Shown: positions 33,222 to 48,200 of the stretch, in pieces
Layout of the letters: the number at the start of each line of letters is the position of its first letter
Numbering within the stretch: position 1 is the stretch's first letter
Assembly (NCBI RefSeq): GCF_921293095.1
Contig: NC_060252.1
Coordinates: 8,246,001 to 8,310,000 of the forward strand
Length of the DNA: 64,000 nt
Source: Ischnura elegans
Lineage: Eukaryota; Arthropoda; Insecta; Odonata; Coenagrionidae
Direction: 5' to 3'
Made by a program: the position numbers and the translations under genes
The notes under the pieces: model-generated
Seen by the model: only the letters and a program-made list of their open reading frames with translations
Told to the model about the DNA's origin: nothing
Database searches by the model: none

Positions 33222-36200
33222 ATGTCCGATCAAAAGAGAGCATCACTAACAACGTTAAGTTCAAATAAGAAAGACAAGAAAGTGAAAGAAGCTCGTAGAA
33301 CAGTGCGTTTAAAAGTGAATCTCTCCGAGTCGAACGAGAAGACGTGCCCCGAGTACAACTACGTCGACCTACTCAACTCTGTAGAGGTAAGTTCACATAA
33401 AACATCCCCCTCGCCTTTCCCTTGGTTGATTCCTCTATGAGTTTTGCGGTTGTCACGCCTGTGGAGTTGAGAATTGGCTGATATGGTGAACGAAATATTG
33501 TTTTGCTTCTCTTAAGGAGTTCACCTACTTAGAAGTGGGAAACTCTCTTTACGACGAAAGCAATCGCTTCTTTGCAAGACCTACTGTATTTTGGTTGCAT
33601 TTATTTAGTGGGAGGAATCGGGTCGCCATGTTTGAAGTTAGTGTAGGGTTTCTATTGACGTAGCGTGAAAGCCGTATTAACATCAACAATCATTCACACA
33701 TACTGCTTGCTTAATCTTGGTTTTTATTGATTTTCAGCTTGTCAAATTTTATGTCAGGCCGTAAAATCTATTTTTCTTGGACTGTCATCTTATCTTTTTC
33801 ATGGAGAAGGAGCTGTTACCCTTCATGTCCCATTCGGACCATGTATACTGCTTTGCCCAAGATTCTTAAGTAATGTTGTTAAGATATCTTAACCATTAAT
33901 TTATTTGGCTACACTAGCTCACTGATGTGCAATGCACTATAGCTCTCGTGAAATCAATGTCCTGTAGGTTATAAATCTCACACCTGAGGTGAAGGGGTCC
34001 TTACGGTACTACCCGCAATCGGGCGTTCCGCTCCAGTGCGAATCTTCATTTTTAGGGCAGTTGATGCCGCAAAAGAATATTTAATAACCCTAGTTTTTTT
34101 TGTTATTCATGTATTATTTTGCATAATATTTGTATTTGACCGAATGGTAAGTTCAAAAGCTTACTCCTTTGGTGTCCTTCCGAATATCGTTCGCAGAAGA
34201 AGTGAAATGTGTTTGTTATGGCCAGAGAATGATGCACGGCCTTCGAGTGGAAGTCTCTAATTAGTCAGCGGTGTAATTTCGTTAATTCTTCAATTGGCCC
34301 TCGATACGGACGCTCCCGTACGCGTATCCCGCGCATTGTCCGTGTGTGCGGTGCCTGTTATGTATCTAATATTACTTCGCATTTGGGATGCGAGGGCGTA
34401 CAACTCAATTCAGTGGATTCATGATAGATAACTTTTCTACGAGGTAACTATTTCCATTTTTAAATAGAAATGGCGGACTGTTATTGTTTTCATTACGTGT
34501 TTAATTGGATCGCGCGATTGAAAGGGGGTGTGGTTTTCTTTGATTTTCTTGCATTATGTTTATTTTTAAGATAGTTTACCGCTTGGCACGAAGAATAACG
34601 AGGAAGCTTTCGGAGTGTGAGTCCATTCTGGGATGAGGGAAGCGTTATGGTTTTTGTTGGGAATAGCAATTGGAGAGTGCAGTCACCTTTGGAACGAGCG
34701 ACGATGTGGGGAGTTACTCGTCGTGTGAAGCGTTTGGTTTAAGTATTACGGGACGCCATAGTGAATCAATTTCTTTGGAGGGAGGGTGATGATAGGTCTT
34801 TTTGGAGATGTTGATCCCTGGGTATTTACCCACGACTCGGAAAGCGAGAGTTTAGTTGAGAGTTGCGTAGCCATACTGGAACAGTAGTGGTGGTCTCGCA
34901 AATGATGAGGATGATTTATCAGTATGTAATTCAAGTTAAATGCAAATGGGTATATCGACTAGGAAAGTGTGTATCGTTAAGAAACTTGAAGCGTAATATC
35001 TTTTTAGGATTATTAAAGATATAATGTCTTAAAATTAATGCTGTTATAATTTTTCTTCGTTGTAAGTTTTCTTGTATGTATGTTTTCGGGAATTTTCACA
35101 TGACAAAAGGGATAATTTGGCATCGGGTTGAGAATAAGTTACTATTATTGAGATAATATATGGCTATTGTTTTTTTTACGCGTTGCCTGGAAATTATATT
35201 GTTAAGTACATATTGTTGGTATCAGTGGATTACCAAGAAATGATTTAGGTTCCTTAATGTAGAATAAATGGATTATTAGCCCGTATTTATTTCTCGTGAT
35301 TTTATCCCCTCGTGAATAAGTAAGACGTGTAAATGCATGTATAAAGAGATTGATGTTTCTAATCTCGTCTTTTGCCTATTTTAAGTAATGTTTCCGATGC
35401 CCATTCATCTACAAGTTTTTATAGTTATAGACTATCCTGTTGTGATAATTGATACAATTAAGAGTTTTACTATTCATGGGAGTAAATGGTACGAATATTT
35501 TGGTTGTATTCCTTCGAAGGATCATTGATTGAATGTATTGTTCGCACCAAAGTCTTTAATTTTGCTTGGTGACAACTTTTATGAGTGATTATTCTAGCTT
35601 TTTTTGTGAACTCGGAGTAGTCGTGTAGCTGTCATGGAACCCGGAGGCTGCATGCGGTGAAACCCCCGTTACATGAGTTATGGTTTATTACATACCTAAA
35701 CCGTCTTTGGTACTTCGTTGAAATCGAGGGTAAAAATCCTTCGTGGTTTTATCATTTCATGTAACAGAGGTGGAGCAATTAGATTCTGACCTCCGTATTG
35801 CATCTTCCTTATGATGCATCGTGAAGGAATGGGTAACTTTAAAGTGGATTGCCAGTTTTTAGTTTGTCCTATCACTCCGCACATGTCGCTCAAAGCAATA
35901 TCTTTCTCAGTTTTTTTCTGCACATTTTCGTATGTTCAAGTTTTATTGTACATTAATCATACTTCTTTTCATTTTATTCTCTTATGACTACACCACCGAA
36001 CTTCGGTCTTGTTGCGTAATATTAATCATTAATGATTCGTAGATTGCCGTTGCCACAAATCTGATTTGCTTGCCAATTGTTCTTTAGTGATTAATTAGTA
36101 ATTTATTGCCTTTTTTGTTTCCCTTGTCCCGTAATTTCATGATTAATACATTTATTAATTTAGTTTTTTCCAAGTACTTTAAATTTTAATGGGCATTAAA

Positions 36201-39200
36201 TGTGTCGTCTTTTAAAAATATGTAGCATGTCTATCCAATAATTGTATGCCGAAATGATTCATGGATCCCATCAGCACCTATAACTATTATAATATATGCC
36301 TCCAAATATGGAAGGCACTTCTGAAGTAGGACGGCCAGTAAAACCTTGAGATTGAAATAGTGGGAATCTACAGCGATATTAGCCTTGTTAAACGCTCGAA
36401 TGTCGGAATTGTTACCAGTTGAAAAAAAATCAAAAATCGAGGCAATTTCGACTCAGCATAAATTTGGAAAGGGGTTGCAATGTATTTGTGTATGCCTTAA
36501 AAAATAATACCGGGAATTAAACAGGAGTGATATGTCCTGAGGATCCTCCTATAGTGGATGCCTACAAACGGTATTAGTTTCCAAATCAATATAAGCACAG
36601 CTCTTCGAAGTCGAGCACTTGCTGTCTGCAGGTGACGTGCTCATTAGATTCACATTCCGCGTCGGAATCGCCAAATTAGTGAGTCTTTTATTCGAAGGTC
36701 TTCAGTAATTATCTCAACCTTATTGTACGGCAGAACTCATTTCCTCGTGATTAAATGCGCCAATATCCTCGCCTATATAGTACTTAATTCGATGGGTATG
36801 CAGATCTAAAAGAATAGACTACTTACTCCACACAAAGATAAGGTATTTAATTTAATTGGACCCAATTGTTATCCAACGTCAATTCTTGCCCTATTAACTG
36901 GATTAAAAGTAATTCTGTAGCGGTTCCTCATCAAAGCTGCCTTGACTTATCCTTAATGCGGAAGGTTAGTCTACGTTTTACGTGTATGTACTCATATGAA
37001 TAACGTAGGCTACTGCATCAGCGTGGTGGCCTAGTGGAGTGCGGGTCCCGGTTTCAAACATGTGTGAAGCCAGACCGCCCTATGAGGGGGCATCCATTAA
37101 TTGCGTGAGGTGTTTAGGGTGGGGGAGGGGTCAAGCTGATTCTCACCTAATCTCACGTGGGGAGAGTGGAGTCATGGCTAGAAGCACATAATTTTTTCCG
37201 CAAGAATAGTGTCAAATGTGATTCTAAACTACGATCTTAGTAATCTTAATTAGTAGTACATATTAGCTAAACTTCAAGAAAGATAATTTTAAAAATGTGT
37301 TTTTGTTAAACCCAATGTATCGAAGAATGTTTAACGTATTAATACTGAAAATACGCCTTTTGAAAAATCTCGTGTGAGATTGGAGGGAGTGGGGGGGGGG
37401 GGGGGTCGCGCCAAATCTCGCGATATCTCACGAAGGGGGCCGGAGGAGGGTTCCAAAAATCTTCTCACGTAATTAATGGACGCCCCGTGATGAAAATCCT
37501 CGTAGCGCGAGGTGGCTCAAGAGTGAAGGCCCCACCGGCGTGATGCGTATAGTTACAGTGCGCTAGGTACTTGAGATTCGCACGCCTGACCAGTGGTTTA
37601 AATAGGGTTAAGCTCTACCCGTCCTGACCAACACAAGCCACGACGAAATTGGAATCGCTGAATCGAGTTTGGTGGTGAGTTCATCACAGTCTGTCTCTGT
37701 CAGACGGGTAGGACCCATGTAGTACTTTTTCACTTCTTGATCGATAGGAATGTTGCTCGGGATTTTCGATGTATAAGATGAATTTCACGTATGAAACCGT
37801 TTACCTGGATTCAATGCACGGGCTTATTTATTTGGAACAACACGTTTCGACGTGATCGTCAGGTACAAATATTAAAAATTGGTTAAAAATACAGTTCTGT
37901 ATGCATATTTTAGCGTACACACTTCCGCAATTTTTTCTTTTCAAATTGCGTATATGTGGAATTTGCTGTTATATTTATAAGCCATGATGGCTAAAATGCA
38001 CTGAAATAAATTTCGGCAGTACGTACTCGGGGAAGTAGGTGCATATATAGAAGCGATGCGTGATTTTAGATACAGCATCGGATACTACGTGTCACGTCGG
38101 GTGCTTCGATCGTGCCTTCGGTCGTGTTAGCAATAGATACGTTGGTAGCGCAAAATAATGGTCCCAGTATCAAAACTTTCTCTTGAGACATCACAAGGAG
38201 TTAGTTCTGGGCCACTCTTGCTGAGGATTCTGGACCTACAATGGTGAAGTATCTAGAGAGGAATCACTGTTCGTGAATATGATCGAGGGTTATTTTTTGA
38301 TAAATATGAATATTCATTTTATGTTTGTAGCATTTTGCTTATCTCATACTGCAGTATGACCAAGATCGAATAGCCGTTAAAAGGTCAGCCAATTGTTTGC
38401 CTTTTTGAAGACCTTAGTTGCCGGTTGGGAGAAAATGGGATAAGGTACCGGAGGGACCCTAACGAAACAAATGTAAAACCTTTTGTTAACATCAGGTGAT
38501 TGCGTTATCCTTAAGTTTTCATTGAGTTATTGAGAATGCGTGAAGATTTCTTCAAAATTTTGTTGATACTCACATTAAATTGTAGAGGAAAAGAACTTAT
38601 GCTACCTTTACATGACCGCCTTACATTCCGTTTAACGTCTACTTCAGGCACCTGCCTTTGAAATAGGATTTCTATTCTCTTTTACAATGATGTAAGGTAA
38701 TTTGTTTTGATATTATGTACTGTAGTTTCTCCTTCAATACAATTCATATTCATTGGTTTAGTGCAGCGTTTCCCGAACTTTTTCTTTCCACGACCCATTT
38801 TAGCCCATACGTTTTAGCCGCGACCCCTTAAAAATGGTTGTCTAAGTTTAAGTACATAGTTCACCATATTATTTGTATACATCTCGCGACCCCTTTCCGA
38901 ACGGCCCGCGACCCCGCTGGGGGTCGCGACCCCCAGTTTGGGAACCGCTGGTTTAGTGTGAACTGTATCCTGTACACGGATTTTCCCCACCATTTAGTCG
39001 AATTTACGATTTACCTACTCACTGCCGATGGAACGGACATCATTTTAAGTACTCTCAAGGATTCGTATTAAATCTCCAATGTTATATTTTTCGGAATCGT
39101 ACTATTTGGAATGTAAAAACCAGGGGCGGTTGGAGTGTCAGTGGCCCCACGATTGGGGCTCATGATGAGCTTTTTCGAAAGTCCTCCCTCAGAAAATTTT

Positions 39201-42200
39201 AGGAAATATATTTGGACGCTAATTTGTCTCTTCAAAACTGGATAAAAGTTAATAAAAAGTAGCGATTTAAGAAGAAAAAATTCTATGAAAAGTGAGAATT
39301 TCACAGCCTATAAAATTTAATAATTATGTATTATGGTTAAATGTCTATAGTGATTTGAAGCTTCACTGAAATCTTAGAAAAAAAACTCTAATAATCTTTT
39401 CGAATGAAAACGTATAATTTCATAATTGCAAAAACATTTGGTTCAAGATATGTGAGTTTCTTTATTACACCATATTATACCCTTAACCAGGAGCCTCTAA
39501 TTTACTAGGCCACGAGGGCCACATTTCAAGTTCCGAATCGCCCCGCGGGCCGGATAGCAAATTTGCCGATTACTTATTACGATTGATAAAAATTGTTGGA
39601 TTGCGATAGAGCCGGGATATGAGGAAATTGAGGAGTTGAACGTTGACCAATTAAGACTTAACCGAAAGGCTATCTCAGCATACGATATTCGATACTTGAA
39701 ACGAGTGCGCGGGCCGGATGAAAGCCCTCCGCGGGCCGTATTTTGGAGTTTTGGAGTATTTTTCAGCGGTTGCAAACCGGCCTACCTAACCAGACCGCCC
39801 GAATAAAAAAAACAGCCTGTTTATACCTACATGGCGTCATTGTGCAACCATTGCGACAAAACGTATGAAATGTATATTATTGAAACGGAAATAGTGCTAG
39901 ATAGAGGCGATTTACGTTGATATAAAACATGAGCTACTTAGCTAATGGGTATTTCATCTCCTAGAAAATTTTAGTGAATTTTTAATTTAATTTCATAAAG
40001 GAAGATCTTCAAACTAACAAAATCGTCTACAGGAAATAACCACTCTTCAGAATCCATAGGTTGGGACAGCTGCGTAAGCCGTAGATGATAGCCATTATTT
40101 AAAGATAACTGCATACTTCCCGACCAAATTTTAAGCATTTTCAGTTAACTATGTTGCAGTAATTTATTGTATTGTATCTGTTTGCAGTTACAATTTCTTC
40201 CTTAACAACACCAGGAGCGCACATCACAGAACTTGAGCTTTCGTTGGCGACAGTAATCAATATGTTGCTTTAAATTATACATTAAAGGGGGATAAAGTGA
40301 TTCTCAGTACCTTGTTAAGTAAATTCTGCAAAACTATGCCTGATGGTAACTATTTGCTGGCTGATTTGAGTGACGATGACTGCGAAGAACGATAAAACGT
40401 AGACGAAGGAATACCTCGAAATACTGATGAAATACTTCGCGATATGTTCACTACGTCGCTGAGAATTTAACTGTTGCTGTAACATAACAAGAGCGTCATT
40501 TATTTGTACATAAATACTTTACAATAAAAACTCTATGGATATGCAGCTGAACATAAGCATTTTCATGAACTTCGTCCATAATCGTATATCGTGCGTCAAT
40601 TGTTTTCAATACGTTCGAAAATGAATTTCTTCTTCGTTACGCAGTTAAAATTAAAAACTTGAAAGCGTGTAATTTTTAATTTTAACATAGTTGTTTATAA
40701 AAATAGAACATTATTGTGAAAGAAAAAAATCTCCTTAGAGCTACCTATCCCTCTGTGCCTCAACCAAAAGGGCTCATGAACGAGCGCTTCCCATGGATCT
40801 TAGGTTTATATAATTATATATATACTGTCGATATAAAAAAAACAAGACACCCGAGTTTAAAGGGGCTCCAGCGTCTAAACGAAGCTATCAATTTCAATGC
40901 AGCAAAAAGCGTGCAAAAGAGAAGTTATTTCTACGTTGGATCATAGGCTTTTAAAACTCTTCGGCTATATATATTGTATTTCCTGGACTTTAATTTTTTC
41001 TCAGAAAAGTACCCGCTTTTTGCGCGTAAGATCAAGTTGTATAACTTTAAGCGCTTGGTATTCCCGAGGGTTTCTTTCCAGTAACTTGCACTTTTTATGT
41101 AAGAAAGGCGTATCAAGTATTAACAGTTTTCAGAAAGCAAATTATTCATGCCACTAAATAATTGATTTGTTGTAAACAACGCAAATCTCTGCTAACTTCG
41201 GAACCAATGGGTCAATTGACTCTTGATTGGTACTGATGTATGCTGAATAATGAATGCAATGCTGGTACGTATAAAATTTACATTAGCTATCTCTAATAAC
41301 GTCAATATCGCTTATCTAAATGCATATTTCTTTACGAGTACTGGCAGCTCCGTATTGGAAGAGGCAGAAGAAGAGAGACGCGTGGTTGCCGCCTTCTCGG
41401 CTGTCGCCGCGCTTCCTTTTAATGACCGGCACTGTACTGTGCGTCTTGTTGCAAGATATGGCAACAGCGCACGGCGTCGAGAGACTTTTCTGCTGCTCAG
41501 TTTCAGTCTGCCTCGCTAGGCTGATAAAAAGCGACAACCGGAGCTCAAAACAATAATTAATATCAAAATAAATTGAATATACTGCTGACATTAAACGTGT
41601 ATGATCTACGTACCAGCATTTCTAATATTCTGCGGCTCACAACAGTACCAATTAATTTTCAATTGACCCATTGGTTTCGAAGTTAGCAGAGATTTGCGTT
41701 GTTTACAACAAATCGATAAATTTTAGCTGTATGAACCTGTATGAACAATTTGTTTTCTGAAAACTGTTAATACTAGATCTGGCTTTCTTATTAAAAATTG
41801 CAAGTTACTGGAACGAAAAATGGGAGAATACCAAGCGTTCAAAGTTGGGCAGCTTGATTTTACATGCAAAAAAAGGTACTATTTTGAGAAAAAATAAATT
41901 ACAGGAAATGCTACAGAGACGAAGATTTTTTAAGATAAATGATCCAAAATAGAAATAAATTTCTATCTATGCTTTTTGCTGTTCAGGAAGGTGATCCTAC
42001 AAGAACTTTTAAAAGTAATAGTAATTATGACGACTTTTCGTCGGGAGTGCAATTTTTGTGGTCCTTTCAGAAACGTACTAAACAAGTAGTACTGTATATC
42101 CTCATGAAGGTATGGATACACTTATACTTATTATCTTACAGTAAATGTCAAAAATCCCCCTCGCGGAGACAGATAAAAAATTAAAACCTGAAATACTGAT

Positions 42201-45200
42201 AGTAGCAGTCAAAACACCACCATTTTTATTTCACAGTATGTTGCAGCACATATTAACCTCCAATTAAAAAAAAATGGGTTAGTAAAAAAAAGACTGCCTT
42301 TAGGTGATAATTCTGAAAATATGCAGCGAAGTTTTTGAGATCAAAAATTGGTTAATTAACAACTATTAACATCCTTTTGGCTAAAATATCAATGCAAGGG
42401 GAATAAAAGACATTACTATGGAAGCTATGTGCTTGGTTAGACAAGGGGTCAACATTTCATTCAAATATATTTTGTAGTTTCTGAGCTATGAATTTTGTGT
42501 GTCCTTGTGCCCTACACTCTGGAATTTGACTCCCACTAGCACCACTTCTGAGCCAATATCTCAAACTTCGACTCCTCATATCTTGCAAACTATGAGATTG
42601 AGAGAGGAAATATTTTACATGGGTCATTAAATAGGAAGCAGTAGCTTGTGACAAAAATTTCATTAAAATCAGTGTCAGTGGGTGCCATGGCAGGGTGAAC
42701 TGACATGGAGTGACCCTAGTGGGACATTGAAGAAGGGTAGCCTCCTGCTGCTTTCTTCCTTTCTCATAAATTGGATTTTTTTTTTCGATAGCATGTAGGT
42801 ACAGTTGAGGACTTAAATCTGGAATCCGGAAAACTAGAAATCCAGAATATATGAAAATTCCTCTGCATAGTGTTTCAACTTGCCACATCTTGGCACCACT
42901 CTTCAAGCCTTGTTCTGGGACAAGTGGGAAGTTAGCACACGCTATGAACATAAGCTAACAACCTATGCAGGTACACGTAGGGGTCTTAAATGTCGAGCAC
43001 AAGAGTCTGAATGCATTTATAAATTAATTAATTAACAAAATATATCTGCCACATTGCAGAAAAAAATTTCCACGCAGAAAATATCAGAGAAAATCATGGA
43101 AGTAATGATGAATAGCAGGCATCTGTAAAGAGAAAAGCAAAAAGAAATTATGAAAAAAAAGTGTCAACTTTGAGGATTGAACCTGGGACCTCCAGCCAGA
43201 AGTCATTCGCGGTACACACCGGGCTGCATTTCATTCTTGATAGGAAATGTATTAGGCCTGTAAATGTTTAACAGTATTTTTTGTTTAAACTATTGGTTAT
43301 ATAATCCCATTTTGGGGGTGATTCGTGGAGAGATCCAATGGACTACAACACTATGAAATTTGATTGAAATCTGAGACTCAGTTTTGTGACACTCCCTTTG
43401 TAAGATCCTCTCCTCCTCTCTGGTTCCTTGCTATCTTCCCTCTGCACCATTTATTAATGTTGAACTTCGTTCGCTTGTTTGCTGTCCATGATGTCCAGCG
43501 ATCCTCTGTTGGAAAACACGCATCACAATTTAAAAATATGCGACAGCAGTTTCGTCTCTGCTGCTGTAGAACATTCTTCAAGTGATGACTCTAGTTAATT
43601 GTACGTCAATGATTTATGCCATCTAGTAATCGGTATGAGCGTTATCTTTAAATTACTTTTAGTGTAGAGTATATGCGACAAAGATGTTTGGCAGAAAAAG
43701 GGAAAAGCAGGTGTTGGAAGCCCCTGGTTGGTTGATTCCTCTCCCAACTCTAATAATAATTGTATTGAAAGATGTGAATCCAAGCTCTGTATTTGTTTCC
43801 CCATAAAGTTGAGTTGATTGTTTTGGGCCTCAACCTTTTTTATTTCAGTTCTTATTTCTTAATCAGTCACTCTGGCATACATAAGTGATTGGAGAAATGC
43901 CAGTCATGATGGTTTAAATATAATGGACTGAATTTTTCTTGCAGAAGAGGAGGAAAAAGAAGTTGGAAATTGGCCTTTCTATTCCATCTGCAAATGGGCT
44001 TGGGGATTTGGATCCTTTTGCTGAAGATGATGAAGATAAACTTAAGGAAATTGCTAGAAGTTTTGAGGAAAGATACGTGAGTTATTTTTATTTTTTTATG
44101 AGGTGTAATGTGTTTATTGTAATATACATATACACATATATATCTATTTTATTTCATAGGGACCCCCCCTAAATAAAAAGAAGTGTAAGAAACGTGAAGA
44201 TTATTTGGATATTGGTGCTGGATACGATGAAACAGATCCATTTATTGATAACACTGATGCTGTAAGTAACCCTGTTTTTGGGCATCCGCCTTTGAACCAT
44301 TATCACTTTAATGAGCCTTTTTTCATATTTCTCTGCAGTATGATGAGATTGTCCCGGAAGAAATGACTACTGCTCATGGTGGGTTCTATATCAATTCTGG
44401 TGCTTTAGAGTATAAAAGGGTGGAGCATAATTCTGATATCTCTGATGGTGAAGAGATAAAAAATACTGCTAAGAAAAAGTTCAAGGTTTGTGTCATTTAA
44501 GTATTTTTAATTTTTATGTTGGTAATTATTGCTATTATTGGCATTAGTTAGTGTACAGTATTTAGTATCATATTGGCTTACCTATATTCTCTATCCGTTA
44601 TATAAGGAAATTTTTATAAATATAGAATGGAGTAAAATTTAGGCTGTGGTCCATGCTCTGGGAATAGGGTTTTTGCTCTGTTAGTTTCTTATGTATTGTA
44701 TTTAGACTAATACTTTTAATGGAAAACTGTAATTAATTGTATAATTGCCATAATCTCATCCAAGAAACATGGAAACATTTTATTGAATACTTGATAGATA
44801 TGAAATCACAATCTCAATTTACTCCATGTTCATTGAGGAATTTAAGATGTGTCGATCATCATATAGTTGTATTGTAATGCGATATGTAGTATTCATTTCA
44901 TCTTTCCATTTTGTCATCAATAATGTTCTTTCACTGTTATTCCAGAAAATATTGGTCTCTGATGAAGAAGAGGAGGAGGAAGAAGATGACGAAGAGGAAG
45001 AAGAAGAGGAAGATAAAGATCTCAAAGAAAAACCAGAAATTGAAAGAAAGGTATGCATTGCTTTCCATTAGGTAGATTATAGAAATAAATATGAGTGAAC
45101 ATTTTAAATGTTAAACATGGGAAGTTATTCATAAAATAAATAAAATACTAATAAATACATACTCCCAACATCTCGAACAACAGGTAAATTATAATATATT

Positions 45201-48200
45201 TATATAATATATTTATAAAATTCTTACTTACTTTACTTTTACAAGTAGTCATTATAGGCCACTAGCTATAAATCACGGTGATTGGGACGTGACACTTCCA
45301 TTACGTCTTCTAGCATCTGCCTCGATTACGTCTAAGAAAGTCATGTAGTCTGAGAAAACATGTTGAAAAAATGAGAGCTCACAAAATGCTCATTAAAACT
45401 TAATGAGTGATGAAATACAGTGTGCAACTCAGTGGAAAACCTTAACGGAATCCCTTTGCATTCTTTGGGTAGCCTCAGATCAGACATCTTTGACTTAATT
45501 TTAATAGTCTGTGATTAAGGTCGATTTTGTGTATACAGCAGACTCCCGATCATCCGGCTATGGTATAACCGAGTTGTGGATTATCCGTGCATGATTTGCA
45601 CTCTCGCTCTATATTTTCCTTGAGCTTTATAAAAAATAAAATCAGAAGCTAAATCATCGGAATTACTGCATTAATGAAAGGATACACCAGGCTTATTATT
45701 TCCGTTAGAATCCCCAAACGTAAAACGGAAGTGATCACGCTCTAGCTGCATTCACAGGAACACTGCGTTCCTGTTTTCCAAGCTTTGCAGTGCACGACCA
45801 CACTCCGTGATCACGGGTACACATCCCACAGCTGTTGTAACCCAGGCAACTTGTGCGAGGCGTGACTACGTGGCATGGTGCGCGACAGTGTAGTTTTTGA
45901 CGTCTAGCAGTGTTTTTGAAACATTCATGCAAACCACTTTTCTGTATCGGTGATCACACAGCCACGGATGTGTGGTTTTCAAAACCAGGTCTTAATGGAG
46001 CAGTAATATTAGGTGCGCAACTATGTTCCTGCTGTTTTTTGAATGAAAATACAACTTTATCATGAAAAAATAGTTATAAATGAATCATTCAAAGTATTGT
46101 CCATTGCTAGCGACAACTTTTCCCCATCAATGTGGCAGAGGCCAATACCGTAACAGTAAAAGTGTTCATTTTTTGAGGTTACCCACGATTCATGCCATTT
46201 TTTTGGTGTCTTTATATGAGCGCAACTGCAGATCAGCCAGACCATATAACAGAACAAATGATAAATCGGACGGTGACAGAATACAGCAGGGGGTTCAGGA
46301 CTTCCCATTTGAGCGTTTACAGGTAGATTTTAACGGGTTTTGCAATGCGGGGTCGAGGGTTGTCATGCTGTAGACTCCCTTCGAATCATAAGGAATCCAA
46401 CTTCCTTGCTTTTGCACATACCGTATTTCTCCGAATGAAGTCCCCCCCCCCCCCCCCTAATTTTTGAGGCTTTAGTTTCGGGAAAAGTTAAAAAAATGTG
46501 TTTGAATATTGTCACCCCCTTTACTTTTACCACGGGCATTTTTGGAAAAAAAAGGGGGGGCTTTATTCAGACACATACGGTAAATCCCAAAGCATCCAGT
46601 CGCTTGGAAATGGATTGGTGGGTAACTCCTAATGCATAAGCAAGCTCGTCTTGAGTTTGGTACTGATCTTCATCGAGCAATGCCTCCAATTCAGCGTCTT
46701 CGAAGGTTTTTGGTCTTCCTTCACAGCAGCATTCGAATGACTGTCTTTGAAGCGATGGAAGCAATCACGGCACCTTGTTTCACTTTGAGCAGCATCTGCG
46801 TAAACTTTTTGGAGCTCTCGATGCACTTCAGCCTCCGTTCTTTTTTAATGAAAGAAGAAAATAAACACTCCCCACGAATGGTGCTCACTTGGCACAAACT
46901 CTGACATTTTCACATAACAATAAGGATATGATGCTAAAAAAACTCGTCATTGTTGTCAAGCAGTTTGTTCACCAAATTTCTAAGTTTGATTCGTTTCGGA
47001 TACGTCAAAATCGACGAGTGGTAACAGTGGGAAGTTAGTTGCGCACCTAATAATATGAGTGCAACCATGTTATTGCCGCTAAAAAGATCATAGATGTGCA
47101 AAGGAAGCTCTCAATGAATCCAGAAAGTACTCTAAAACAGAAGAATAAGTGCATAAATAATAATACATTGTTTGTTTTACGTTGATTATGAATATTACAA
47201 GACATTAAAGTGAAAACTTAGGTTATCCGTTGCCACGACGCAATCCCTTCGGGATTACCTACCATTGCCACGGCTGCACGGCAGACTCAGGGGGTGGGTG
47301 CTCATTCACGGGGAATTTTTATAGGGCGCCAGACAACCTCGCGATTGTCGTCCCATGAACTCGCACCGAAGTAGCCGGGTTGCGTGAGAAGAAAAATAAG
47401 CTCCATACAATATACGACAAGTTTATTACAATTCTTGAACAAATGAAGATCAAAATAAATGAATCAGTGAAAGTAATAATTAACAAATATTCAGCAAAAG
47501 AATAGTTACGTAACATATATATCATTAACAGCGTAGCAAAACTTGGCGTACTAATAATTCGTACTCTCTAATTATACTTAACAAATAAGGTCACTTATGT
47601 GATCTACACACACATGTAAAACAATAGACAACTGTGCCAACATGGCCTTGGTAACGTTCAAGCAAATGAACGCTTGCAAATCTCCACAGTATGCTCCGAT
47701 TGAGCATAACCTTAATGAACATATGAATGTTCAATCTGAAAGTCACCACACATTAGAAGAACTCATAAGTAAGTCTTGAAAACTTAGAGTAACACATACG
47801 CATGCCTCGCACATTTAAACCACTGAATGGCAGTACCGCTTTCTTTAGCGTTCGTCTGCAGAACGCAGTCTGGTCCCAATAGAACACTCCAGCGGAGCGT
47901 GACTTTGGTGAGCATAAGCATGCTCGTCCAACTGGCACAGGAGAGGATTCGTGTGCCACTTATGCAAGATCCGGGGAATCAGGGAATTTAAACTAAAACC
48001 CCAGAACAAAAACCCTGGAATCAAATCAGAGAAACCCGTCTCAGTCCAGTGCTCAACCCGGGAATGTGAAAATCAGTAGATAGAGGGAGGCGAGGGTATG
48101 TTCTCTTACCGTAATTGAGATCGGCATGCTGCCTATACGGGTGAACTTCCTGCAGTGCAATTACCGGCGGAGCGTGGTTGGACCTCACAGTACCCAACCT

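Noticed and set aside
42457-42951. 164-codon - strand frame in ubinuclein intron 1
   Set aside because: No domain, no splice context, low-complexity codon use; probably an old repeat or chance.
44819-45058. Poly-serine frame on the - strand
   Set aside because: It is the antisense of the acidic exon 5 of ubinuclein.
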